A stretch of 64,000 nt of DNA from assembly GCA_943369355.1 (NCBI GenBank), contig CALRMX020000007.1, positions 62,001 through 126,000 on the forward strand. The letters are read 5' to 3'. This document shows positions 17,442 through 26,767 of this stretch, piece after piece (positions within the stretch are counted from its first letter, which is position 1; each line of letters starts with the position of its first letter). The DNA is from UBA7662 sp943369355. GTDB lineage: Bacteria; Bacteroidota; Bacteroidia; UBA7662. The notes beneath the pieces were generated by a model, which did not search any database, was not told the origin of the DNA, and was given only the letters and a program-made list of their open reading frames with translations. Both the position numbers and the translations under genes were made by a program.

Positions 17442-19250
17442 ATGAAGACAACCACGGTATTCGTATTCCTTCTGTTTATAAGTTGTAAGCTCCTTAGTCA
17501 AACTACTGGCTTCACACCGAATTGGGCTAAAGAAGTAGTTTGGTACCAGATATTTCCAGACAGATTTAGGAACGGGGACGTATCGAACGACCCGCCACTT
17601 GCAAGCCAGTTTCACGCTTGGCCCCACGATACGGTTTCGGCATGGCAAATACACCCTTGGACCAGCGATTGGTATGCCTTACAGCCGTGGGAAAAGGCCA
17701 ATGGTAAATCGCTCAACTACAATATTACCCGCAGGCGATATGGAGGAGACTTGCAGGGCATTATCGATCAACTGCCTTATCTGAAGCAATTAGGCATTTC
17801 GGCAATCTACTTAAACCCGATTTTTTGGTCGCCCAGCCACCATAAATACGATGGCTTCATGTATCATCATGTCGACCCCTATTTAGGCCCAAATCCCAAA
17901 GCAGATATTGCACAAATAGAGAAAGAAACCTACCATGACCCCTCCACTTGGACCTGGACATCGGCAGATACCCTTGCCCTGAGCTTGATAAAAAAGTGTC
18001 ACGCTCTGGGTATGCGTATCATCTTTGATGGCGTTTTTAATCACCTCGGCAGTGGTAGCCCACCGTTTCAAGACATCCTACTTAAGCAGCAAAATTCTGC
18101 TTATCGCGACTGGTTTATGATAAAAAGCTGGAACGACTCTGTGGCTGGAACTTCATTTGCTTACGACGGGTGGTTTGGCGTGCCCAGCCTTCCCGAAATC
18201 AAAGAAGATAAATTCGGCATCGTTAATGGTCCTCGCCAATACATACTCGCTAGCACCGAGAGGTGGATGAATCCTAAAAACGGCGACCTCAGCTATGGTA
18301 TCGACGGTTGGCGGCTGGATGTGGCCTTTTGTGTAGACCATGCCTTTTGGAAATGGTGGCGAAAAGAAGTTCGGCGTATTAATCCGGAGGCCTATCTTAC
18401 AGCTGAGGTAATTGACGAATTACCTAAAGTAAAACCTTATTTACAGGGCGATGAATTCGACGCCATCATGAATTACAACTTCGCCTTTGCCTGTGCCGAC
18501 TTTTTCGTCAGCGAAAAAACCAGAATATCTGCATCTGATTTCGTTGCACAACTCGACAATTTAAGGAGCGCTTATGCTGAGGAAGTCTCGTTTGTTCAGC
18601 AAAACTTATTTGGTAGCCACGACTCCAACCGACTCAATTCGCACATCGTGAATAAGGATTTTGCACGATATGCAAACTGGGGGGACTATTTTGGTAAGTC
18701 GAGAAGTGAAAACCCAGCTTACCAAACCCGCAAACCAACTGAAGAAGAATATAACATACAAAAGCTGTTCGCAGTATTTCAAATGTGCTATCTCGGTGCC
18801 CCTATGATTTACTACGGCGACGAAGCAGGCATGTGGGGTGCAAACGACCCCGACTGCCGAAAGCCCATGGTTTGGTCGGATTTGACCTATTCTGACGAAA
18901 TTTTCAAAGCAGATGGTTCAAAATACGCGCAGCCTCAATCTGTTTTTGTTCGAAAACAAACCTTTGATCATTACCAAAAACTTATTCGCATACGGAACTC
19001 GGAAAGAGCGTTACAATTAGGTACACTCGACTGGGCAATTGTATTAGACGACAAAGAAATTATCGGATTCAAACGAAGTTTTCAAGGTGAAGAAGTACTC
19101 GTATTGGTAAACAATAGCACTACCGATCATCTTCTCCCCCTCAGCCTAGCAGGAAACTGGAGAGATTTGTACACCAATGTCCCCGTAAATCTGAAGAAAA
19201 AACTCCCCATCTCTGCCAAGGGTTTTTACATTCTTAAAAAACAACGATAG
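17442..19250 (+). CDS. Secreted GH13 alpha-amylase/neopullulanase-like enzyme
   Basis: 602 residues. A signal peptide (about 1-20, ending LLSQT) indicates periplasmic or outer-membrane location. An (alpha/beta)8 GH13 barrel carries the triad: nucleophile D293 in DGWRLDVAF, acid/base E322 in YLTAEVIDE, and D394 in FGSHDSNR. The N-terminal VVWYQIFPDRFRNGD and IFDGVFNHLG are standard GH13 regions. A C-terminal beta domain follows residue 520. It hydrolyses alpha-1,4-glucans or related maltodextrins; fine specificity is not determinable. It is 11 bp upstream of a barrel protein but without SusC/SusD genes. Confidence 0.92.
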   Translation: MKTTTVFVFLLFISCKLLSQTTGFTPNWAKEVVWYQIFPDRFRNGDVSNDPPLASQFHAWPHDTVSAWQIHPWTSDWYALQPWEKANGKSLNYNITRRRYGGDLQGIIDQLPYLKQLGISAIYLNPIFWSPSHHKYDGFMYHHVDPYLGPNPKADIAQIEKETYHDPSTWTWTSADTLALSLIKKCHALGMRIIFDGVFNHLGSGSPPFQDILLKQQNSAYRDWFMIKSWNDSVAGTSFAYDGWFGVPSLPEIKEDKFGIVNGPRQYILASTERWMNPKNGDLSYGIDGWRLDVAFCVDHAFWKWWRKEVRRINPEAYLTAEVIDELPKVKPYLQGDEFDAIMNYNFAFACADFFVSEKTRISASDFVAQLDNLRSAYAEEVSFVQQNLFGSHDSNRLNSHIVNKDFARYANWGDYFGKSRSENPAYQTRKPTEEEYNIQKLFAVFQMCYLGAPMIYYGDEAGMWGANDPDCRKPMVWSDLTYSDEIFKADGSKYAQPQSVFVRKQTFDHYQKLIRIRNSERALQLGTLDWAIVLDDKEIIGFKRSFQGEEVLVLVNNSTTDHLLPLSLAGNWRDLYTNVPVNLKKKLPISAKGFYILKKQR

Positions 19251-19261
19251 TTCGCTATCTC

Positions 19262-20107
19262 ATGAAAAAACTACTTTTTAGCTGCTTGTTCATCCCTTTA
19301 TTCAGTGTTGCCCAACGCGAAGGTACCATTCAAACCGACCGGGTAGGTGAAGCCCTAAGTCCTATTACAATAGGTAAAAACTACTTACAAATTCAATCGG
19401 GCTATTTGCTTAGCCGCATTCAACAAATTACGGTAAACGATGAAACAGCAAGAGGAATGGCAGGCAATTGGCAACTACGGTTTGGCATTACCCGAAAGAG
19501 TGAGCTAAATCTTGGTTTTATTGCCGACAGAAGAGATGTTGAGCCACTTTCCTCAGGAGGTATTGTCACCTTAGTGGCTGTTCGAAGATTGCCAAGTTAT
19601 TCAAGTGGCCTTCATCAGATGGATATAGGATTCCGACATAATTTTTTCACCATCAGTGAAAGGTCGTACAACTTAGGCCTGTTGGTTTCCTCATCCATTT
19701 TTGTGAACCCGTTTAATAGTCGTTTCGATTACTTTGTGGGAAGGGCCATGTTATTAGGCAGTACCGACATAGGTAGTAAGGTATATGCTACCGGCAATAT
19801 TGGACTTAACTGGGCTCAGCAAGTAAATGTCCCCGACTTTGTGTATTTGGTCAATTTCAAGTTCGACATGGGACGCAACGTTGGCCTGTATGTAGAAACC
19901 CGAAACGACTTAAGTATATCTACCAATGGACCGGGAAGAGGTCAACTAGGTAGTGGTGTAATCTGGCGTTTTGCTCCCAACTTTCAATTTGACCTAGGTG
20001 GGGGTTGGTGGCGGGAAAATAATTTTGGATTGATTTATAATCAGTGGTATTTGACCACAGGTTTTAGCTGGAAAATTAAGGCTTTGCCCAATAAACCTAA
20101 TGGATGA
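19262..20107 (+). CDS. Outer-membrane beta-barrel protein, phenol-pathway MetA-like transporter fold
   Basis: 281 residues with a signal peptide (about 1-18, FSVAQ) followed by alternating amphipathic strands with many aromatic residues and an ending in TTGFSWKIK. The beginning (IQTDRVGEALSPITIGKNYL) resembles the MetA-pathway transporter-like family common in Bacteroidota. Function unknown. It is transcribed after the GH13 gene (11-bp gap), so it may share its operon. Confidence 0.65.
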   Translation: MKKLLFSCLFIPLFSVAQREGTIQTDRVGEALSPITIGKNYLQIQSGYLLSRIQQITVNDETARGMAGNWQLRFGITRKSELNLGFIADRRDVEPLSSGGIVTLVAVRRLPSYSSGLHQMDIGFRHNFFTISERSYNLGLLVSSSIFVNPFNSRFDYFVGRAMLLGSTDIGSKVYATGNIGLNWAQQVNVPDFVYLVNFKFDMGRNVGLYVETRNDLSISTNGPGRGQLGSGVIWRFAPNFQFDLGGGWWRENNFGLIYNQWYLTTGFSWKIKALPNKPNG

Positions 20108-20130
20108 AGTATAAAGTTCTAATCATAAAA

Positions 20131-20152
20131 AAAGGGCGCTTTTGCGCCCTTT
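20131..20152 (-). terminator. Terminator hairpin shared by lepB and the barrel-protein gene
   Basis: A perfect 9-bp stem: AAAGGGCGC at 20131-20139, loop TTTT, GCGCCCTTT at 20144-20152. On the minus strand it is followed by a long T-run, so it ends the lepB operon efficiently. On the plus strand the T-run is interrupted (CCCTTTGCTTTATT), so termination of the upstream operon may be weaker. Confidence 0.85.
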
Positions 20153-20155
20153 GCT

Positions 20156-21247
20156 TTATTCAATAATTCTAAAAAGTCGATTCCAGCGAATTTTATTGAA
20201 GAAACTCGCATTGTAGTCAAGGCTTAGCCAAACAAAAACTGCTTTACCTACTACGTGATCTTCTGGTACAAATCCCCAATACCTACTATCTAAGCTATTA
20301 TGGCGGTTATCGCCCATCATCCAATAATAGTCCATTTTGAAAGTGTAGGAAGTAGAAGGTTCTCCATTGATGTAAATCTTTCCATCTCTGACATCCACCG
20401 TATTTTTCTCATACACTTCAATTGCCCTTCTGTAAATGTTCAGACTGTTGGTATCGAGTGGCATCGCAACACCTTTTTTAGGGAGGACAATTGGCCCATA
20501 ATTATCTAAGTTCCAAGGGTAGAATTTGGTGTAAGGAAATACCTCCTCGGTGTAATAATTTTTTGGGGCATTATACGGTTCAATAAACTGAACATTCGCA
20601 AACCCTTTCACTTTGGCAGCATTTTCACGCGTAAGATTCAATAGAAAATCACCTTCTGCCGAGATAGCTCCCCCTTCGGTAATGTCTAACTTTTCGAGCG
20701 TTTTGGGATTGAAACCAGTCCCGTCGGTTTTTACATGGTATTTGAACTGACTTCGTTCTGGTTGGTCAACCGCTTTACCATTAATAAACACAACCCTATC
20801 GCGAATCTCCAACGTATCACCAGCAATTCCTACGCACCGCTTAATGTAATTATCTTGCTTATCCACTGGACGAAAATCCTCCATGGGGTAGTTGAAAACA
20901 ACTACATCGTTGTTTTTAATTTCACCAAAACCGGGTAGTCTACTATAGCCCAACTTGATCCATTCTAAGTACGACTTTGTGCCCACTATTGGAAGCGTAT
21001 TGTGTGCAAAAGGAAAACTGAGCGGCGTCATGGGCATACGAGGACCGTAGCTTAATTTGCTTACAAAAAGGAAATCACCAACCATCAGGGATTTTTCCAT
21101 CGAAGGTGTAGGGATGGTATACGCCTCAATCATAAAGGTGCGTATGAGTGTAGCCGCAATTACCGCGAAGACGATTGCTTCTACCCATTCACGGGTTTTA
21201 GACTTCGGTTTAGCGCTTTTCTTTTTTTGCCAAAATTTCCACTGCAT
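20156..21247 (-). CDS. lepB: Signal peptidase I
   Basis: Cleaves signal peptides of exported proteins at the periplasmic face. 363 residues: cytoplasmic basic tail (1-18), membrane segment (about 21-40), then the Ser/Lys catalytic dyad S49 in TIPTPSMEKSL and K136 in YIKRCVGIAGD. C-terminal box MMGDNRHNSLDSRYWGFVP. The central insertion between the dyad and the last box is long, as is usual in Bacteroidota. It lies at the end of a minus-strand run beginning with the transporter at 25349. Confidence 0.95.
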   Translation of the reverse strand: MQWKFWQKKKSAKPKSKTREWVEAIVFAVIAATLIRTFMIEAYTIPTPSMEKSLMVGDFLFVSKLSYGPRMPMTPLSFPFAHNTLPIVGTKSYLEWIKLGYSRLPGFGEIKNNDVVVFNYPMEDFRPVDKQDNYIKRCVGIAGDTLEIRDRVVFINGKAVDQPERSQFKYHVKTDGTGFNPKTLEKLDITEGGAISAEGDFLLNLTRENAAKVKGFANVQFIEPYNAPKNYYTEEVFPYTKFYPWNLDNYGPIVLPKKGVAMPLDTNSLNIYRRAIEVYEKNTVDVRDGKIYINGEPSTSYTFKMDYYWMMGDNRHNSLDSRYWGFVPEDHVVGKAVFVWLSLDYNASFFNKIRWNRLFRIIE

Positions 21248-21267
21248 TATTTCTAAACTTAGGGTTT

Positions 21268-21738
21268 TTAGTTGGGAACTGGCTCAGAACGCAGGTTCTC
21301 CATTTTTATTTCCTTGATATTAACGCCTACCCCTTGCTCGTAGACTAATTTACCTCCTAACCAGCCACCATAGAGCATCACGATTATAGCAACTGAGTAA
21401 GCGCCAATAAATACTTTATTTTCACTTGCCGACATGGTATTCCGGCGAAGTAGTTTCCACACGAACAAGGTAGCAATTAACCAAACCGTGATATAGCCTA
21501 CGGTTTCATGACTTTCTACCGCTGCATGGGCAGTTGTACTCAACTGAAGACGGTCTTCCTCCCATCCTCCCGAAATGACAGCCAAACCCGCTCCCGCAGC
21601 TCCTCCCAAAAGCATCCAAAACGACATTTCGCGAAATAGCTCCTGTTTTCGAAGAAGCCATAACAACTCAAAAGCAATGCCCACGGTGAGCAATGCAATA
21701 GGGAAATGGGTAAAAAAGGGATGGAATGGGGTGCTCAT
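21268..21738 (-). CDS. DUF2231-like four-helix membrane protein
   Basis: 156 residues, with four predicted membrane helices (about 10-28, 40-56, 80-98, 110-130) and conserved histidines near the start (PFHPFFTHFPIAL) and at HAAVESHETVGY. These features match DUF2231 proteins, some of which are thought to bind haem or metals. Its ATG shares one base with the ybaB stop (TAATG), so it is co-translated with ybaB. No specific function can be assigned. Confidence 0.65.
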   Translation of the reverse strand: MSTPFHPFFTHFPIALLTVGIAFELLWLLRKQELFREMSFWMLLGGAAGAGLAVISGGWEEDRLQLSTTAHAAVESHETVGYITVWLIATLFVWKLLRRNTMSASENKVFIGAYSVAIIVMLYGGWLGGKLVYEQGVGVNIKEIKMENLRSEPVPN

Positions 21739-22073
21739 TAGCCCATAAACTTGGAAAGGTCTAATCCAGGAATATTGGGTATTAATCCATCAGTTCCTTT
21801 TTTAAACTCTTCTTTATAGGTGCGATGTGCTTCACGAAGCGCATTATTCACGGTGGCAAGGATGGCTTCTTCGAGCATCGCCTTATTTTCGGGCTTCAAT
21901 AGATCTCCATTCAGTTCTATCGACTGAATGTGCTTATTCACTGTGCTCGTAACTTTTACCGCATCGTCGTTACCGCTGGCGGTTACAGTCATTCGATCGC
22001 ATTTTGCTTTTACATCACCAACAGCATCCTTGAGCTTGTTGATTTTGTCCATCATACCAAATAAATCAAACAT
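21738..22073 (-). CDS. ybaB: YbaB/EbfC-family nucleoid-associated protein
   Basis: 111-residue DNA-binding dimer, usual length for the family. The N-terminal helix (MFDLFGMMDKINKLKDAV), central strands (DAVKVTSTVNKHIQSIELNG) and C-terminal helix (EAILATVNNALREAHR) are visible. Unlike most bacteria, it is not next to dnaX or recR; here it is followed by a DUF2231 protein and lepB. Confidence 0.85.
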   Translation of the reverse strand: MFDLFGMMDKINKLKDAVGDVKAKCDRMTVTASGNDDAVKVTSTVNKHIQSIELNGDLLKPENKAMLEEAILATVNNALREAHRTYKEEFKKGTDGLIPNIPGLDLSKFMG

Positions 22074-22132
22074 AAGTTGTGTTTTATCCTTTTCGGAAGT
22101 TCAAAAATACAGTAAATATTACGTTCGAATTG

Positions 22133-23224
22133 TTAAGTATTGAAATCTATTCTGAGCTTGCGACCTAGGGCTACCATATCTTCATAAACCTTATCGTTTA
22201 AGGGTATGCCGTTGGTTTTACGTTCCTGATAATGTGCCCTTTCTGGTTCGCCATGTACCAATACTGGTTCAGCAGGATTTATGGGCTCTGACGACTTAAA
22301 ACGAGCGATCCAAGTGTCGATTGCTTCGTAATACTCTTCTAATTCTCTGAATGCATCAATTTTTAGTGCCCCAACAAAATGTCCGATACCTTCACCCACT
22401 GGATTTGCTGGAGGCTGCAAGAAAGAAACGAATGGTGGTACCCAAGGCCCAAAATTAGCTCCCGAAAGCACGCCACTCAATAAATCTGCGATTGCCCCTA
22501 GAGCGTATCCCTTGTGGGAGCCATGATCTGAATCACTGCCCAGAGGAAGTAGCATCCCTCCTTTTCGCAAAATGGAAGGATCGGTGCTTGTTTGGCCTTG
22601 CGCATCTACTGCCCAACCCTCGGGTATAGCAGTGCCTTTGCGTTCTGCAATTTCAAGCTTTCCATTTGCAGCTGCTGAGCTTGCCATATCAAAAACCAGC
22701 GGTTCAAATTTACGGGCTGGGAAAACCCAGCAGTGAGGATTTGTGCCTAGCAGCTTCTCTTTGCCTCTTGTGGGCGCAACCAAGGGGCTTGCGTTGGTCA
22801 TAGACATACCAATCATGTGGTGCGGCACAGCCTTTAAGGCATGATAGGCAGCAATACCAAAGTGGTTAGAATTTTTGATGCTGATCATGCCAACACCGGT
22901 GGAGGTGGCTTTTTTTATGGCCATGTCCATGGCTTTTGCAGCTACAATTAAACCTAAACCACCGTCACCATCAACGGTACCAGCTGCGAGGTTGTCGCGC
23001 ACTAAACGCACCTTGGGAGTAGGATTAATGCGACCGGCTTCCCACAAACGCACATAACCCGAAAGGCGAGCCACGCCATGCGAATCGATGCCTCGTAGAT
23101 CAGCCTCAAGGAGTACATCTGTTGCCAAATATGCATCGTCGTTGGAGTGACCCATACGAACAAAAACTTCACTTACAAAAGCCCACAACTGTTGTTCGCC
23201 AACTAACGTATATCCGTCTGTCAT
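22133..23224 (-). CDS. Malate/L-lactate dehydrogenase (Ldh2 family)
   Basis: NAD(P)-dependent 2-hydroxyacid dehydrogenase of the family unrelated to classical LDH/MDH; members oxidise malate, lactate, sulfolactate or ureidoglycolate. 363 residues from ATG 23224, which lies 2 bp after the upstream stop; an in-frame ATG at 23239 would overlap it by 13 bp. Visible: catalytic region GIDSHGVARL, cofactor-binding KNSNHFGIAAYH, and GSDSDHGSHKGYAL. The LutA-like neighbour suggests lactate or a related hydroxyacid as substrate, which is inference. Confidence 0.88.
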   Translation of the reverse strand: MTDGYTLVGEQQLWAFVSEVFVRMGHSNDDAYLATDVLLEADLRGIDSHGVARLSGYVRLWEAGRINPTPKVRLVRDNLAAGTVDGDGGLGLIVAAKAMDMAIKKATSTGVGMISIKNSNHFGIAAYHALKAVPHHMIGMSMTNASPLVAPTRGKEKLLGTNPHCWVFPARKFEPLVFDMASSAAANGKLEIAERKGTAIPEGWAVDAQGQTSTDPSILRKGGMLLPLGSDSDHGSHKGYALGAIADLLSGVLSGANFGPWVPPFVSFLQPPANPVGEGIGHFVGALKIDAFRELEEYYEAIDTWIARFKSSEPINPAEPVLVHGEPERAHYQERKTNGIPLNDKVYEDMVALGRKLRIDFNT

Positions 23225-23226
23225 GC

Positions 23227-23952
23227 TCACTCGCCCCATCCATTTGCCAACACATCAGCGATGTGCATCGTTTTCAATTTAATTCCATTCTTCTTGATGT
23301 ATCCGTCGAGTTGCATTAAACAAGATAAATCGGCTGAAACTAAAATTTCGGCTTCTGTTTCGATGGCACATTGTATTTTTTGTTCTGCCATCGCTACCGA
23401 AATGGCTTCGTTCTTAACGGAAAAGGTGCCTCCAAACCCGCAGCAAACCGTACTATCTTTTATTTCAACTAATTTCAATCCGTGTACTTGTTTCAATAAC
23501 TGCCGTGGCTCGGGGTAAATTGAACATTCACGTAAAGCCGAACAAGCATCGTGATAAGTCACCGTATGCTCAAAAACAGCGGGTAGCTTACTAATGTCTA
23601 AAAATTTGAAAATGAATTCAGAAAATTCATACGTATTGCGTTGGAGCTGCTTGAATTGATTATGTACAGCAGAATTATGAAATAAATCATGGTAGTAATT
23701 CCGCATCATTCCAGTGCAAGAACTAGATAGCACTACCAAAGGACGATTATTCGGAAAATCACGCAAACATTTTTCACCTACTGCTTTTGCTTCTTCCCAA
23801 TAGCCTGCATTAAAGGCGGGCTGACCACAACAGGTTTGATTTTCATTGTAGTGAACTTCGCAGCCCAACTTTTCAAGCACTTTAATCGCATTAAAAGCCG
23901 TTTCGGGGTAAATCTGGTCCACAAAACAGGGAACAAACAGGTCAATCTGCAT
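23227..23952 (-). CDS. LutA/YkgE-like (Fe-S)-binding oxidoreductase subunit
   Basis: 241 residues with two cysteine-rich CCG domains: QTCCGQPAFNAG (about 60-71) with a preceding FVPCFVDQ, and STVCCGFGGTFSVKN, with TYHDACSALRE between. This is the LutA layout of the LutABC lactate-oxidising complex, which also resembles the C-terminal half of GlpC/HdrB. LutB and LutC are not nearby. It sits between an Ldh2-family dehydrogenase (2-bp gap) and a transporter (2-bp gap), so all three are probably co-transcribed for hydroxyacid use. Confidence 0.88.
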   Translation of the reverse strand: MQIDLFVPCFVDQIYPETAFNAIKVLEKLGCEVHYNENQTCCGQPAFNAGYWEEAKAVGEKCLRDFPNNRPLVVLSSSCTGMMRNYYHDLFHNSAVHNQFKQLQRNTYEFSEFIFKFLDISKLPAVFEHTVTYHDACSALRECSIYPEPRQLLKQVHGLKLVEIKDSTVCCGFGGTFSVKNEAISVAMAEQKIQCAIETEAEILVSADLSCLMQLDGYIKKNGIKLKTMHIADVLANGWGE

Positions 23953-23954
23953 GC

Positions 23955-25349
23955 TTAACCTCGATGAATTTTAAAATTTGGAATGCGGCGCATCAAGAGT
24001 ATTCCAAGTACAAAAAAGATTGCTAAGCTCAATGCGGAATTCCGCATGGTACCTGTTAACTCATTGATGAAACCGAACGCAAAAGTACCGAATACGATGG
24101 CAAGTTTTTCGGTCACATCATAGAAAGAGAAATAACTTGCATGATTGGGTGTTTCGTCGGGTATGAGTTTCGCATACGTGCTCCGCAGTAATGCCTGCAT
24201 CCCTCCCATCACTGTGCCCACTACCGCTGCAAGCGCATAAAACTGGTATTCGCTGTTCACGAGATAAGCGGCTATACAGATTCCCAGCCAAACAAATATC
24301 CCAATAAGCAAGGTGTAAATATTGCCGATTTTAGACGAGATTTTTGAGAACAAGAAAGCTCCGGCAATACCAATAAACTGAATGGTGAGCACAGTTGCAA
24401 TGAGTTTTTCTGTGCCCAGCTTCAGCTCATCGGAGCCAAAAAGCGTAGCCAGATACATGACCGTTTGTAAGCCAGCACTCGTGAAGAAAAAGGCCAGCAA
24501 ATACATTTTTATTTTGGGCTGATTTCTCAGTTCTACCCAAACCTTTTTTAATTCCTTAAAGCCATTGGCCAACAAGCCGCTGTGTAAATCGCCCAACGCT
24601 TTTTCTTTAGGTAATTTCCATAAAGTGAGTTGCGCGAATCCGATCCACCAAATGCCAACCGTTACAAATGCGTATCGCGTGGCCATTCCTTTATAATACG
24701 ATAAAGCCTCCTCTTGAGCCATTAGTTCTGGCAAACCTTGGGCAACTAGGCTTGCTGTTTTGCCTTCTATATCGAAGATTAGCCCAGGAAATAGTATAAC
24801 TACGAGCTGAAGGATTAAAAGAATGATACTACCTGTATATCCATAGGCGTAGCCCCTGGCGCTCACTTCGTCGTATCGATCTTCGGTTACTATTTCGGGC
24901 AAAAAGGAATTGTAATATATAACGCTTCCCGCCCACCCAAAAGCAGCTAAAAGAAATAAGGCCAAACTCAAGCCCACCGTTTCGGGGGTAACCCAATACA
25001 TAGAAGCACAGCTCAACGCTCCAATCAAAGCAAAGATTCCGAGCATTCGCTTTTTCAAGCCGCCATAATCAGCTACGCCAGATAGCAATGGCGTTACGAA
25101 ACTTACCAGTAAATAGGCAATACTTAGCGTGTAGCTGTAGGCTGCCGAACTCACGATTTCGCGACCGAATAGCTCCACATGATACACATCCGCCTCAGGA
25201 GATGCCCCTCGAGCAATAGCTGCCGAACGTGTAATTGAATCGTAATAAATAGGGAAAACGGCCGTGGTGATAGAAAGATTATACACCGAATTGGCCCAGT
25301 CATACATGCACCAAGCACGTATTTGTTTAGGGTCGTTTAGTTGTGCCAT
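23955..25349 (-). CDS. UMF1-type major facilitator transporter (Atg22-like)
   Basis: 464 residues with 11-12 predicted membrane helices. The opening IRAWCMYDWANSVYN is typical of UMF1/Atg22-like MFS proteins, several of which export or import amino acids or small acids; the substrate here is unknown. It is first in the minus-strand run to lutA-like and Ldh2 genes, with only 2 bp to the next, so transport of a hydroxyacid is a reasonable guess. Confidence 0.85.
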   Translation of the reverse strand: MAQLNDPKQIRAWCMYDWANSVYNLSITTAVFPIYYDSITRSAAIARGASPEADVYHVELFGREIVSSAAYSYTLSIAYLLVSFVTPLLSGVADYGGLKKRMLGIFALIGALSCASMYWVTPETVGLSLALFLLAAFGWAGSVIYYNSFLPEIVTEDRYDEVSARGYAYGYTGSIILLILQLVVILFPGLIFDIEGKTASLVAQGLPELMAQEEALSYYKGMATRYAFVTVGIWWIGFAQLTLWKLPKEKALGDLHSGLLANGFKELKKVWVELRNQPKIKMYLLAFFFTSAGLQTVMYLATLFGSDELKLGTEKLIATVLTIQFIGIAGAFLFSKISSKIGNIYTLLIGIFVWLGICIAAYLVNSEYQFYALAAVVGTVMGGMQALLRSTYAKLIPDETPNHASYFSFYDVTEKLAIVFGTFAFGFINELTGTMRNSALSLAIFFVLGILLMRRIPNFKIHRG

Positions 25350-25433
25350 TACTTCAAATGTAGGTCGTTTCGTTGAATTTCAATCGAGTCTTTGAAAATT
25401 CCGAATCTAGTCCAGTTTAGGTACTTTTAAAGT

Positions 25434-26348
25434 ATGCTTACTTCGGCACTCTTGATGGTACGGCCAGCAGCTTTCGGATTCAATCCCGAAACGGCCAACT
25501 CCAATGTATTCCAGCAGAAAATTGAATCACCACGTATCGCCCCATTGGCTTTGGCTGAGTTTGATCAAGCCGTTTCTCAAATTCGCGCCTCAGGCATTCG
25601 TGTACTGGTGCTTGAAGACACACCAGATCCTGTAAAGCCTGACGCAGTTTTTCCGAATAACTGGTTCTGTACACTTCCCACTGGCGAACTACTATTCTTC
25701 CCCATGGCCTCGAGCAACCGAAAGTTGGAAGTACGGGATGATCTCCCGCAATTTTTGAAGGATCATGGTTATGCAATTAAACGTCTTATTGATCTCCGCT
25801 CTCGGTTGGCTCCTGAAATGGTTTTAGAAGGTACTGGAAGTTTAGTTTTTGACCATATCCATAAAACAGTCTTTGCTACAGTATCGAGTAGAACCAACGA
25901 AGAAGCTGTTCGAGTATTAGCAAAGCTAGTCAACTATACCGCGCACATTGCTTGGGCAGAAAGTAGTTTCGGCGAAGAAATATACCACACCAACGTTTTG
26001 CTGGCTTTATCGCCTTCGTTGGCTGTATGCTGCACGGATTGGCTTAAACCCGGAAAACACAAAGACGATTTTCTCGAAGCCTTGCATAAAAACAACCGTA
26101 AAACCATCCAAATCAGCGAAGCGCAAGCTCGTAATTTTGCAGCGAATATGCTTTTTGTACCCACTAGACACGAGCTAAAGCTTATTGCCAGCAGTACTGC
26201 TTGGGGTGCTTTAACTGAGGAACAGCGTCAACAAGTGTCGGATGCGGTTACCCCCGTACTTCTCGACATACCAACGATTGAAACAGTGGGCGGTGGCAGT
26301 GCCAGATGTATGCTCGCTGAAATTTATTTGCCCGAGTTACCGAAATAA
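25434..26348 (+). CDS. CtlX-like amidinohydrolase (citrulline/arginine-type guanidino enzyme)
   Basis: 304 residues of the pentein fold. Visible elements are MVRPAAFGFNPETA at the start, the acidic pair around KPDAVFPNNWFC, the active-site histidine in EEIYHTNVLLA, and the nucleophile candidate C292 in GGGSARCMLAEIY. This order matches CtlX, annotated as citrulline-utilisation hydrolase, and its relatives. Its last 25 bp overlap the crtZ end on the opposite strand. Substrate specificity (citrulline, arginine or dimethylarginine) cannot be read from the sequence. Confidence 0.85.
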   Translation: MLTSALLMVRPAAFGFNPETANSNVFQQKIESPRIAPLALAEFDQAVSQIRASGIRVLVLEDTPDPVKPDAVFPNNWFCTLPTGELLFFPMASSNRKLEVRDDLPQFLKDHGYAIKRLIDLRSRLAPEMVLEGTGSLVFDHIHKTVFATVSSRTNEEAVRVLAKLVNYTAHIAWAESSFGEEIYHTNVLLALSPSLAVCCTDWLKPGKHKDDFLEALHKNNRKTIQISEAQARNFAANMLFVPTRHELKLIASSTAWGALTEEQRQQVSDAVTPVLLDIPTIETVGGGSARCMLAEIYLPELPK

Positions 26349-26767
26349 CGTCGACTAAAAAGGAGTAGGCCAAAACTTTCGCTCGGAGTCTTTTCGGTCC
26401 ATTTGTGATGTGCTCTGTGAGCGCGTTGCAAAGCCCTAAAATAACTAAATCGTGTAGTTACCCATCCTCTCACCCGTCGGTGCACCAGCATGTCGTGTAA
26501 AAAGAAATACAATACTCCGTAGAAAGAGATTCCCAACCCTAACCAGAAACCAACACCAAAATCGTTCACTCCACCAAGAAGCAGATAAATCCCAGTGCCG
26601 CCAAATATGAGGGTAAACACATCATTGCGTTGAAAAAAACCCTTTCCTGGCTTATGATGGCTTTCGTGAATGAACCAGAGCGGGCCGTGCATGAGCCAGC
26701 GATGAATCGCAGCCGATATCAGCTCCGTACCAAAAAACCCGAGTAAAAACCAAATTGTATTTATCAC
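26324..26767 (-). CDS. crtZ: Beta-carotene hydroxylase
   Basis: Di-iron membrane hydroxylase adding 3-OH groups to beta-ionone rings (towards zeaxanthin). 147 residues with all four histidine boxes: HRWLMH (about 22-27), HESHH (about 34-38), HDMLVHRR (about 91-98) and HRAHH (about 116-120), plus three or four membrane segments. Its start overlaps the end of the CarH-like regulator by 4 bp (ATGA), so its expression follows the same promoter. The remaining crt genes are not in the window. Confidence 0.93.
   Translation of the reverse strand: MINTIWFLLGFFGTELISAAIHRWLMHGPLWFIHESHHKPGKGFFQRNDVFTLIFGGTGIYLLLGGVNDFGVGFWLGLGISFYGVLYFFLHDMLVHRRVRGWVTTRFSYFRALQRAHRAHHKWTEKTPSESFGLLLFSRRYFGNSGK

Noticed and set aside
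17442..20107. Starch-utilisation (Sus-like) locus
   Set aside because: Only an amylase and a barrel of another family are present; no SusC/SusD pair or regulator.
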